32,515 nt of DNA from Arcanobacterium sp. (lineage in GTDB: Bacteria; Actinomycetota; Actinomycetes; Actinomycetales; Actinomycetaceae): NCBI GenBank assembly GCA_022768785.1, contig JALELI010000042.1, forward strand, positions 1 through 32,515, read 5' to 3'. The notes under the pieces are model-generated. The model did not search any database. It had not been told where the DNA came from and saw nothing but the letters and a program-made list of their open reading frames with translations. Below are positions 1 through 8,773 of this stretch, piece by piece. Numbering within the stretch: position 1 is the first letter of the stretch; every line of letters starts with the position of its first letter. The position numbers were made by a program, and so were the translations under genes.

Positions 1-96
1 TTCGAGACAGCCAACCACCGAGCTAGAGCACAAACCGAAACCGAACGCTGGGGCACCGGCGTGAACTGGACCGACTTCCACCACGACGGAACATGA
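1..96 (+). CDS. 3' end of a truncated ORF entering from the left window edge; product unknown
   Basis: Frame 1 open from base 1 to TGA at 94-96; translates FETANHRARAQTETERWGTGVNWTDFHHDGT*. Too short to assign a family. Confidence 0.35.
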   Translation, partial: FETANHRARAQTETERWGTGVNWTDFHHDGT

Positions 97-169
97 CACG
101 AAACCTACTAGCCCCCAGCAACACGATTTGGCCTATAAGCCAATAAGTTCGTGAGGCCCCACAAGACTT

Positions 170-2566
170 TTAGCTTAGGGTGGATCGGGAATCGAGAAGC
201 CATTCCAGCGGTACTCTGGTGAAGAATAATCCTTGCACCTCGCGCTCCCATAAAATTCCAATATCTCCGTTCGAGAGCTGGCACATACACTGATAGACGT
301 AATGCCGCGGCTCCAGCACTCGGTTGTGTGCCCAGGTTTCTCCATCATCCAGCGACAATCTAATCTCCCCGCGCCCACGGAAAGGCAACATCTGCGAAGC
401 ATTTGCGAAAACAATCGCATTATCACGCCCAACTTGTTCTTCCAGGTTCTCAGGGATCACTATTTTCAGCGCATTTGGTTGGCACCAGATTTCCGGAATC
501 TGCTCCACGAAAGTTACGGCACCCCACGTTTCACCGCCGTCCTCACTCACTGCATGTGCGATCTTTCCCTGTGCAGACTGATTACGCATCCAAATATGAA
601 CTCTGCCCATATGGTCTTCAACCAATGTCGATTCATGCGTTGAATAGTCGCTATCACTTAACGTGCGCGAATCAATTCGCCCTGAAGAATGCGTGACACG
701 GCCATCATTCGGAGAAGCTCCACGCTGCCATGTTTCACCATGATTATCTGAATAGATCACCGCTGCTGAGAGCGCAAGCCAATTTATATCGTTGTTGTAG
801 TAAATTGGCAGAATTAATCTACCTGCGTGAGAACCATGCTCCAGCTGAATTCCAGTTCCTGGAGAGGTGCCGCAAAAGCTCATCCACTCCTCCTTCACCT
901 CACGATTCATGTGACGGATTGGCGACCATGTCACACCATCGTCGTCACTGTAAAGCATGATTAGATAGCACGTCGGATATTCAAATAGCGTCTCGTTCGG
1001 ATCTGTTCCAGGAGCTAAATAGATATTCCCCGCAGAGCTCCCATCTTGATCGCCACCCACATGCGTCACATCTCCACGCCTATCCACACATAGCCCAACT
1101 GGCACACCATCGCTATTGAAAACCTCTCCAGAATCTGGCACCCTGAAGCAATCGCCTTCTTTATTCACGAGAATTCGTTCACCATTGGCCGTAAATCCAG
1201 TGCCCACGAGCGAGTTTGGCTGCCCATAACCTCCCGGATAATGATCGATAGCTAAGAATACCCGGCCGGTGCTGCGATCTTGCACAAGCACCGAATCAAT
1301 CACACACGCCCCGAGGAGCCCCTCTCCGGGATACTCCACCACCACCTGCACATCTGACCACGTCGCGCCTTCATCCTCGCTACGCCGCAGAGCAAAATTA
1401 ATGTGATTAGGAGCGTCATTCGGGGTGGATACACGCTGATCTGCACCAGCTAATAAAACCCCCGATTTCAGCCTGAGAATTGACGGAATCCGGTAACTTT
1501 TTGAATTCTCCAAACCTCCATCAAAAACCGCAACGGTGGTCAATGGTTTCACTCCCGCAAGTGTTTTAACTTGGTGATCACCCAATGCCGAATCGAAAAT
1601 CTCCGCCTCAGATACCTCGCCGGAGAGGCGGGTGCCATCAACAGCAGTTCCTGCTGTCACTGAGCTCAGTTCTCCCACATATTCCAGGAATACCTGCCCA
1701 GGGGCGTGTAGCACCTGATATCCATCAACATACAGTTCAACGGCACCCCGCCCAGCCACTGCTAGCACATCATGCACAGTGCCATCATCCCAATGGCCAG
1801 GTGCCCGATAACATATGTTAGATACAGAAGATGCTGCCACCATCCCCCGCCCGCTATCCTTATCTGATGTAGAACGAATAGCTGTGAGCTCAGCAGCATA
1901 GACGATGTCTCCCCGCTCAATACTAAGGCTGATTTTTCCCTGCGTTCCAGCTGCTTCGATTAGTACGCCCGATTGCCCTCGACCGCGAGTGCGAAAACGA
2001 GCTCTGAGCGCACCGTGGGTAAGCCCGTGGAGCTTAACCATATCCAACGGCGATAACTCAGCACCAGCAAATTCCACAATCGGTTTCGGCTTTACTGCTT
2101 GAGCTGCCACCTGCGAGACATTCAGTGGAGCATTCCACAAAGCTACACGATTGATATCGCATTGAGCATCCGGATCAATCACGATCGATTCAGCCTCGAT
2201 CTGTGCCAACCATACGGGCAAAGTAGTGGTAAAAGACTCATACCCATCCAGGAAAAGGTGCACACCATCAGCCGCACTAACTAGCACCACACTATGCAGA
2301 TGCCCGTCAGCCACGCCCACGGTATCTTCCGCATCAAGTCGGCGGCACCCCGCTGGAGAGATAGTGTTGCCGTCGAGCCGTCCACCAGAAACTGCTAAGT
2401 CAATCCGCCCCGAAGCTCCACTTATATTCAATAATGGCACATCTCCCCGGGCACTGAATTCAATCAGAATCGTGCCTGCCGAATCTCGTGCTGCACGCTT
2501 CAGTATCCGGACGGGGATCACACGATCTCGTTGATCGACGTACAGCGAAGTAGTTTTACTACCCAT
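170..2566 (-). CDS. Exo-alpha-sialidase (BNR/Asp-box), with two N-terminal LamG/concanavalin-like modules; no evident signal peptide
   Basis: FRIP-like motif 'SYRIPSILRL'; Asp boxes SEDEGATW, SDDDGVTW, SDNHGETW, SEDGGETW, SLDDGETW. Likely ATG at 2566 (MGSKTTSLYV) after a GAAAGG SD; the ORF track extends to 2581. Confidence 0.93.
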   Translation of the reverse strand: MGSKTTSLYVDQRDRVIPVRILKRAARDSAGTILIEFSARGDVPLLNISGASGRIDLAVSGGRLDGNTISPAGCRRLDAEDTVGVADGHLHSVVLVSAADGVHLFLDGYESFTTTLPVWLAQIEAESIVIDPDAQCDINRVALWNAPLNVSQVAAQAVKPKPIVEFAGAELSPLDMVKLHGLTHGALRARFRTRGRGQSGVLIEAAGTQGKISLSIERGDIVYAAELTAIRSTSDKDSGRGMVAASSVSNICYRAPGHWDDGTVHDVLAVAGRGAVELYVDGYQVLHAPGQVFLEYVGELSSVTAGTAVDGTRLSGEVSEAEIFDSALGDHQVKTLAGVKPLTTVAVFDGGLENSKSYRIPSILRLKSGVLLAGADQRVSTPNDAPNHINFALRRSEDEGATWSDVQVVVEYPGEGLLGACVIDSVLVQDRSTGRVFLAIDHYPGGYGQPNSLVGTGFTANGERILVNKEGDCFRVPDSGEVFNSDGVPVGLCVDRRGDVTHVGGDQDGSSAGNIYLAPGTDPNETLFEYPTCYLIMLYSDDDGVTWSPIRHMNREVKEEWMSFCGTSPGTGIQLEHGSHAGRLILPIYYNNDINWLALSAAVIYSDNHGETWQRGASPNDGRVTHSSGRIDSRTLSDSDYSTHESTLVEDHMGRVHIWMRNQSAQGKIAHAVSEDGGETWGAVTFVEQIPEIWCQPNALKIVIPENLEEQVGRDNAIVFANASQMLPFRGRGEIRLSLDDGETWAHNRVLEPRHYVYQCMCQLSNGDIGILWEREVQGLFFTRVPLEWLLDSRSTLS

Positions 2567-2602
2567 TTTTATACCTTTCACACAGTTTTACCGTAGCAAC
2601 AG

Positions 2603-3439
2603 CTACTTGACTGCCCCTTCGCTCAGACCAGCAGCGATATGCTTCTGAATAAACATGAAAACGATCACCGATGGCACTACCACGCAGGTAGACGCAGCCA
2701 TCAATGCGCCCCAGTCCAGCACTTCAGTTCCCGTTAATGAATACAAGCCAACCGCCACCGGCATCTTTGAAGAATCACTCATGAAGAGCAATGAATAGAG
2801 GAACTCATTAAATGCGTTGATGAACGTGTAGATTGTGGTAGCCACAATCCCTGGCAAGATGATTGGCGAAGCAATCGTCAAGAAAATCGCAAATCTCCCT
2901 GCTCCATCAACTTTCGCCGCCTCCTCAATCTCTAACGGCACTGTTTGATAAAAGCCAACAAGCATCCACAGCGCATATGGGATCGAGAACGAAAGGTACG
3001 TCAAAATCAAACCTGTGTAGGTATTAACAAGGCCGATTTTCACCATCACTAAGGAAAAAGGGACTGCCAGCAGAATCGGCGGAAACATATATGACGCAAT
3101 GAGCACCCGAGTGATCCGGCGCCCAAAGTTCGGGAAGAATCGCACAATAGAATATGCCCCTAAACACGAGACACTGACAGTTAGTACTGTAGTAACAGAC
3201 GAAACGATCAACGAGTTCTTCAGGTTCGTAAGAAAGCCCATATCAATCAACACGCGCGTATAGTTTTCGAGCGTGAAATGTTGTGGCAAAAGGGCAATCG
3301 GGCTCGATGCCAGATCCGTGCCGGATTTGAAACTTGATGCCACAATCCACACCAGAGGGAAAACAAATACGATGGCGACGATCGTCAGAAATAAGTAGGC
3401 AACGCCGTTCACTAACCACCGCTTAGTTCTGTAGTTCAT
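2603..3439 (-). CDS. Carbohydrate ABC transporter permease (MalG-type, CUT1)
   Basis: Multi-TM protein with EAA loop 'EIEEAAKVDGAGRFAIFLTIASPIILPGI'; adjacent to MalF-type permease and SBP. Confidence 0.93.
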   Translation of the reverse strand: MNYRTKRWLVNGVAYLFLTIVAIVFVFPLVWIVASSFKSGTDLASSPIALLPQHFTLENYTRVLIDMGFLTNLKNSLIVSSVTTVLTVSVSCLGAYSIVRFFPNFGRRITRVLIASYMFPPILLAVPFSLVMVKIGLVNTYTGLILTYLSFSIPYALWMLVGFYQTVPLEIEEAAKVDGAGRFAIFLTIASPIILPGIVATTIYTFINAFNEFLYSLLFMSDSSKMPVAVGLYSLTGTEVLDWGALMAASTCVVVPSVIVFMFIQKHIAAGLSEGAVK

Positions 3440-3440
3440 T

Positions 3441-4388
3441 TTAGTTGTCCTTTTCCCACTTATTCAGCAACTTGAAAAGCCCCAGAGATACAATCACCAG
3501 AAAGAGCAACAATAGAATCGTTACTGCAGAGGCCGTGCCCAGTTGTTTTAAACCCCAACCAGTCTGGTATGCATAAATTGGGAGCGTAGTGGTTTTGTTG
3601 CTAGGCCCACCACCTGTGATCAAGAACAGCAAATCGAAATTGTTGAATACCCAGATCGTACGCAGAATCACCAAGAGGCCGATCACTGCACGGATATGAT
3701 GCAAAGTGATGTAACGAAATCGCTGGAAAGCAGTGGCGCCATCTACAATGGCTGCCTCCAGTTGATCTCCAGGTACCGTTTTCAAGGCGGAAAGAATATT
3801 CACCATGAAAAGTGGAGTGCCAAACCACACATTGATAAACAGCACCACCCAGAATACCGCTGAAGGATTCGCTAAAGGTGCCACGTTGTGATCTGTAAGA
3901 CCAAGTTTCGACAAGATATTTGGCAAGAAACCATAGACATCGTTAAGAATCCATTTCCAACCAAAACCGATAATTACTGCAGGGAAGGCCCACGGCACAA
4001 TCAAAAGCGTGCGGTAAACAGCAGAAAATCGCCGAATTCTGTTGAGAGCCATAGCTAGTAAAAACCCGAGACCAAGCTGGCCAATGATAGACGCAATCGT
4101 CCAACGAATCGAAAGCAGGAAAGCATGCCAATACTCAGGATCTTTCAATAATGTCACGAAGTTATCGAACGCCACAAAGTCGTAGTTCGGCTTAATGAGA
4201 TTCTTGTTCGTAAACGAATAGAAAACCGAGGATCCAAGGGGGTAGAAAAGCAGTAACACAACAGTTAGCACAGAAGGAGCGAGAAATAGCACTCCCATCC
4301 AATTTACCTGCTTGAACCGCTCTTCTACCCCAGCACCGACACGCCGAGAACGAGAATCGCTTTTCATTTCAGTACGCATCATGCTCAC
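3441..4388 (-). CDS. Carbohydrate ABC transporter permease (MalF-type, CUT1)
   Basis: Multi-TM, 'GDQLEAAIVDGATAFQRFRYITLHHI' EAA-loop, 'GGGPSNKTTTLPIYAY'. Confidence 0.93.
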   Translation of the reverse strand: MSMMRTEMKSDSRSRRVGAGVEERFKQVNWMGVLFLAPSVLTVVLLLFYPLGSSVFYSFTNKNLIKPNYDFVAFDNFVTLLKDPEYWHAFLLSIRWTIASIIGQLGLGFLLAMALNRIRRFSAVYRTLLIVPWAFPAVIIGFGWKWILNDVYGFLPNILSKLGLTDHNVAPLANPSAVFWVVLFINVWFGTPLFMVNILSALKTVPGDQLEAAIVDGATAFQRFRYITLHHIRAVIGLLVILRTIWVFNNFDLLFLITGGGPSNKTTTLPIYAYQTGWGLKQLGTASAVTILLLLFLVIVSLGLFKLLNKWEKDN

Positions 4389-4399
4389 TCAGCCTGCCG

Positions 4400-5743
4400 C
4401 TACTTCAGCGCGCCTGCGGATTTGAAGAGTCCATTCAGTTTGTTCTCAGCAGCTTTCGCAGCCTGCTCAACAGGTTGGTTGTTGAGAACAATATTTTGGA
4501 ACATCTCTTCAATCACATGTTGAGACACGATGATTCCAGATTGCAGTGTCGGACCATTTTCCATGCCAATTGCAGTGCCAAGCGGAATAGCCTGGTTGAT
4601 TACATCAAACTCTTTCTTATACTTCTTGATTTCAGAGTTCTCCAAAAACTTGGGCTCCGTAGCCACATCTTTGAGTGCCGGCATCATGCCCACTGGCACA
4701 GAATTTAAGAACGTAATGTAGTCATCGCCTTGGAAGAGGCTTTCCAAGAAGGCTTTAGCCACATCTTGATGTTTGGAGTTCTTCCACACCACCATTGGGA
4801 GGTTAGAGGTTTCAGCACCATAGACAGGATCATCGGCTTTCATGCGCGGCATTGGGGCAGCACCGATTTGATCCGCGAGATTCGGAGAGGTGGATTTAAC
4901 ACCAGAAATCTGGAATCCAGAATTGAAATCAAATGCCGTTTTACCCTGGTAATATAGCGTGGCTTGATCCAGAATATTGAAGTTCACCGAGCCCTTAGGT
5001 GAAGCATTCTTATAAACATCAACCCAGTATTTAATGCCGTCATACACAGTTTGGTTTGTGAGATCCACCTTGCCATCTTTCCCAATGAGCTGCCCACCGG
5101 CAGATTTCACGTAAAAGTTGAGGTAGCGGGTGGCCAACATATCGTTCTTACCCATTGGAACAGAGAGGCCATATACACCATTCTTGGTGAGCGCTTTTGC
5201 CGTAGCAGCAAGCTCACTCCAGGTTTTGGGCACTTCCAACCCGGCAGCCTGAAGCAGATCCTTGCGATACCACATCACTTGAGCATGAGAATAAATTGGA
5301 ATTGAATAGTGTTTGCCTTCTTTTGCACCTTCAGCTAATGCTGCTTCGTTAAAACGATCTTTGCCGATCTTGCCAATCACATCGTCCAACGGCACAATGG
5401 CATCTGCGTCAATCATTTCCGTTACATGGTTTGGCAGTGCCGACGAGATATCTGGCACTTGCCCACTAGCTAAACCAGTAGTCCATTTGTTATAGAACTC
5501 GTCCCATGAAAACAACTCAATTTTAATTTTGACTTTGGGATGGCTTTTCATAAATTTATTAGCCATATTCTGCATATATTCAGCGCGTGGCCCTTGAGTA
5601 TAACTCGACCAAAATGTGATATCGCCAGCTAATTCCCCATTATTAGATGACGGAGATGTCGCATCGTTTGACGAGCCACAGGCAGAGAGTAACCCGAGCG
5701 ACACCATAGCAGCCACCGCTGCCGCTGCCCATTTCTTGAGCAT
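4400..5743 (-). CDS. Extracellular solute-binding lipoprotein of the sugar ABC transporter
   Basis: Lipobox signal peptide MLKKWAAAAVAAMVSLGLLSACGSS; SBP family 1 fold-like sequence; start at 5743 preceded by AAGGAG (ORF track starts at 5776). Confidence 0.92.
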   Translation of the reverse strand: MLKKWAAAAVAAMVSLGLLSACGSSNDATSPSSNNGELAGDITFWSSYTQGPRAEYMQNMANKFMKSHPKVKIKIELFSWDEFYNKWTTGLASGQVPDISSALPNHVTEMIDADAIVPLDDVIGKIGKDRFNEAALAEGAKEGKHYSIPIYSHAQVMWYRKDLLQAAGLEVPKTWSELAATAKALTKNGVYGLSVPMGKNDMLATRYLNFYVKSAGGQLIGKDGKVDLTNQTVYDGIKYWVDVYKNASPKGSVNFNILDQATLYYQGKTAFDFNSGFQISGVKSTSPNLADQIGAAPMPRMKADDPVYGAETSNLPMVVWKNSKHQDVAKAFLESLFQGDDYITFLNSVPVGMMPALKDVATEPKFLENSEIKKYKKEFDVINQAIPLGTAIGMENGPTLQSGIIVSQHVIEEMFQNIVLNNQPVEQAAKAAENKLNGLFKSAGALK

Positions 5744-5781
5744 AATGAACTCCTTTGTCCCTTTACCAATAGACACCAGAC

Positions 5782-5795
5782 GTCAGACGTCGGAC
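5782..5795. promoter_or_regulatory. Candidate FadR-type GntR operator (tandem GTNNNAC: GTCAGAC-GTCGGAC)
   Basis: GTCAGACGTCGGAC upstream of the SBP gene, near the GntR gene; exact reverse complement recurs at 7862-7875 upstream of the esterase gene. Confidence 0.55.
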
Positions 5796-5957
5796 GTATG
5801 ATGTAATACAAATCACGATATCCTGTACGTTGAGAAAGCGCAAGCACTTTAGCGACGAAATTTATTTGAGGCACATCGCTTGATGTACACTCCTCCGAAA
5901 GTAGCCCAGGGGAGAAATTATAGCTACATTTAACGGTGAGAATACGAAAGGAATCCC

Positions 5958-6692
5958 GTGGAGTCTGCGAATATTTACGTACAGCCTAGCCGAACAGCAG
6001 ACTGGGTTGTACATGAAATCAAACGATTGATTCTCGATCGCGGCCTTCAAAGCGGCGATCCAGTGCCATCAGAGGTTGATCTGGCGTCGATGCTCGGCAT
6101 CTCACGCTCTTCTGTACGCGAAGCAATTAAAGTTCTCTCAACCCTCGACATCGTGCAAGTTCAGCACGGAAAAGGCACATTCGTTAGCAATATGTCGCTC
6201 GAACCGATGGTGCAGTCCCTTATTTTTCGTGGAGCGCTCACTCCCAATGGCGGTTTAATGGCGTTGCGAGATGCTGTTGAAATCCGCGCGCAACTCGATT
6301 CTGCGTACGCACACGCCGTAACTACTGCCCTGCACGATCACCCAGATGAGAAACTACGAGACATTGTTTACCAGATGGAAGTGATGGCAAAAAAAGGCAA
6401 GCCATTTCTGGAACTTGATCGGGAATACCACAAAGAAATCTCACGTAAAGCTAAAAACTTACTTCTCTCCCAACTCATTGATGCATTCTGGGACATCGAA
6501 GAAGCCATGCACAGCAAGCTGCGGAAACTCTCTACCGATGAGCTCATCAAGCTAGCACAGCAACACCGAGATATTATTGAAGCCGCAGAAGCAGGAGATA
6601 TAGCCAGCTATAGAGCCCTCATGTCTGCTCACTACGCCCCACTACTCGATACACTTCCACGCACCCCAGAACTCGATATGGCAACAACGTAG
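5958..6692 (+). CDS. FadR/GntR (FCD-domain) transcriptional regulator
   Basis: Winged-helix 'GDPVPSEVDLASMLGISRSSVREAIKVLSTLDIVQVQHGKGTFV' followed by FCD-like all-helical domain; divergent from the ABC/sialidase operon. Confidence 0.92.
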   Translation: MESANIYVQPSRTADWVVHEIKRLILDRGLQSGDPVPSEVDLASMLGISRSSVREAIKVLSTLDIVQVQHGKGTFVSNMSLEPMVQSLIFRGALTPNGGLMALRDAVEIRAQLDSAYAHAVTTALHDHPDEKLRDIVYQMEVMAKKGKPFLELDREYHKEISRKAKNLLLSQLIDAFWDIEEAMHSKLRKLSTDELIKLAQQHRDIIEAAEAGDIASYRALMSAHYAPLLDTLPRTPELDMATT

Positions 6693-6736
6693 GCGAGTGC
6701 CGTTATGAGCACTCACAGCACTTGTGACTATACGGT

Positions 6737-7846
6737 TTAATTGCACGCAGCTTTAACTGCACAATTCATTGCCTCAATAAAATGATTTGTAAACTGCACC
6801 ATCTGTGGAGCTTCTGCCACAATAGCGTCAGCCCCATGATACATTCCAGGCACACTTTCAAAATGGGCCGCCACTCCAGAGCTAGAAAGCCGCTGAGCAT
6901 ATGTCTTACTTTCGCCATAAAAAAGATCGAGCTCACCACATCCAATCCAAGCAGGGGGAAGCCTCGAAAAATCACTTCGATCGCTCGGAACCGCATATTG
7001 AACAATCTTTAAACCTCTTACCACCTCCATTGAGCGCAGATATGATGCCCACCCGTACTGATTAGCCTGCGCCGTCCAAATAAAATCTCCTCTACCAGGC
7101 ACTTTCTGAATCCCCGTGCGAGCATTGAGCATCGGATAAATAAGCCCCTGAAAATCAATCGAGATTCCGCAGTCAGTGCCGCACTGTACAACTGCGGCTG
7201 CTAGCCCTCCCCCTGCACTCGCGCCAGACACCAGCAACGGCACCCCGATTTCATCGGCAATCTGCCGGGAATACGCTAATGCGATAACGCCGTCCTCAAG
7301 AGCAGCCGGGAAAGGATAATCCGGCGCGAGCCGATATTCTACGCTAATGATTGCGCTGCGAGTTCGCTGAGCGAACCGCCCGCAGTATCCATCATTGTTG
7401 CGCGCAGTACCCGAAATCAGCCCGCCACCATGGAACCACAGCACCACGCTCGTCACATCAGCTATTTCTAGTGGCCGGTTTCCGCTTGCAAGCGGCCAAT
7501 ATTCTCGAACAACCACCGAATTCGGCCCGGCCGGCGTCTGGGCAAAAAGATCTTCGATTGCTGCCTTCGCAGACGAGCTTGAAAGCACTCTCGGTCCATC
7601 AAGATTACGCTCAGACACTACCACCCCTTCAGGGAGCACGGTCGGTTTTGATACAAAAGCCGAGACTATCTTCGTGGAAAACTTCGAATGCGCCGAAAGC
7701 GGAAAATACAATCTCGGCACACGGAGCTCGGGCGCTACAAGCTGTGCTGCTTTTCGCTGATGCAGTATCCACGCCCCTTCTCGTGCCATAAAAGTCGCCA
7801 GCCCAAATGCACTGCCTTTAAGTAAAGCCCGCCCAAACGACATCAC
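6737..7846 (-). CDS. Alpha/beta hydrolase, HSL-family esterase/lipase
   Basis: HGGG oxyanion motif 'WFHGGGLISG', nucleophile elbow 'GASAGGG', late His 'GMYHGAD'. Confidence 0.88.
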   Translation of the reverse strand: MMSFGRALLKGSAFGLATFMAREGAWILHQRKAAQLVAPELRVPRLYFPLSAHSKFSTKIVSAFVSKPTVLPEGVVVSERNLDGPRVLSSSSAKAAIEDLFAQTPAGPNSVVVREYWPLASGNRPLEIADVTSVVLWFHGGGLISGTARNNDGYCGRFAQRTRSAIISVEYRLAPDYPFPAALEDGVIALAYSRQIADEIGVPLLVSGASAGGGLAAAVVQCGTDCGISIDFQGLIYPMLNARTGIQKVPGRGDFIWTAQANQYGWASYLRSMEVVRGLKIVQYAVPSDRSDFSRLPPAWIGCGELDLFYGESKTYAQRLSSSGVAAHFESVPGMYHGADAIVAEAPQMVQFTNHFIEAMNCAVKAACN

Positions 7847-7861
7847 AGCCCCCTTTAGCTT

Positions 7862-7875
7862 GTCCGACGTCTGAC
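7862..7875. promoter_or_regulatory. Candidate GntR operator upstream of the esterase gene
   Basis: GTCCGACGTCTGAC = exact reverse complement of 5782-5795. Confidence 0.5.
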
Positions 7876-7982
7876 AGCATCATAGCCTGCAGATCACAGT
7901 GGCGAAAATCAAACTTCCACACGCCCGATCAGCACCGGTAGTGCGCACACCCGCAGTGCAGTTTTATTAGCTTCGCGCAACT

Positions 7983-8741
7983 CTAACGCTGCCCTGCTTG
8001 CCATTCTTGATCAATCACTTGAGCCGCCAAAGTGGGCTCATCAGTGATGATGCCATCGGCCCCCATAGCGATGAGCTGGCGCATGAGATGAGCAGTGTTG
8101 ATAGTCCACACGTGTACCGCCAGACCAAGTGCATGGCACAGGCGCACGAAACGCCGCGTCACCACAGTCACACGTGCATACCGGATAGGCACCTGTACCA
8201 CTTCTACACCCGCTGCTGGCCCCGGTACGAGCTTTTTAGCTAACCATTGCCCAAGCCGAGCTGGTAACCAAGCAGCAATCACCAGTACGGCGATCGCTCC
8301 GGTGCCGAGAGAAGAATGAACACCTGGAAGTGCTCGGCGCAACGCCCGTAGACGCCGTTCACTAAATGACGCCAAAGATACCTGCCTCGACGCCTTGAGG
8401 CCAGAAATCGTGCGCACCAATGGCTCCACCACATGCCAAGATTTGGCATCTACATTAAACACCACATCGGGAAATTGGGTGAGAGCTGAATCGAGGCGAA
8501 CCAGCGCATGCCCCGAATAATCACGCACCTGAGCTAGCTGCTGCCACGAATAATCAGCGATCTTCCCCACGGCATGAGTGGTGCGAGCGAGAGTGGAATC
8601 GTGAAACAGCACCACTACCCCATCGCGTGTGGCATGGGCGTCTGTTTCGATAAAAGAAAATCCCTTTGCGGCCATCGAAGCAAAAGCATCGAGCGAATTT
8701 TCTAGCTCTTCATTGCCTCCGCCGCGATGAGCCAACACCAC
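7983..8741 (-). CDS. Glycerophosphodiester phosphodiesterase family protein
   Basis: 'LAHRGGGNEELENS', 'ETDAHATRDGVVVLFHD', 'VHVWTINTAHLMRQLIAMGADGIITDEP'. Start uncertain: frame is open upstream (..LKNRFWPLGGKPVVLAHRG) with no ATG/GTG/TTG in the extension. Confidence 0.9.
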   Translation of the reverse strand: MVLAHRGGGNEELENSLDAFASMAAKGFSFIETDAHATRDGVVVLFHDSTLARTTHAVGKIADYSWQQLAQVRDYSGHALVRLDSALTQFPDVVFNVDAKSWHVVEPLVRTISGLKASRQVSLASFSERRLRALRRALPGVHSSLGTGAIAVLVIAAWLPARLGQWLAKKLVPGPAAGVEVVQVPIRYARVTVVTRRFVRLCHALGLAVHVWTINTAHLMRQLIAMGADGIITDEPTLAAQVIDQEWQAGQR

Positions 8742-8773
8742 CGGCTTCCCGCCCAGTGGCCAAAATCGATTTT

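Noticed and set aside
1-96. Transposase/IS remnant at the left edge
   Set aside because: The 31-aa tail lacks any diagnostic transposase motif; left as unknown truncated ORF.
6695-6714. GAGTGC-N8-GCACTC hairpin between the GntR and esterase genes as terminator
   Set aside because: Only 6-bp stem and no U-tract; too weak to call, though convergent position makes it possible.
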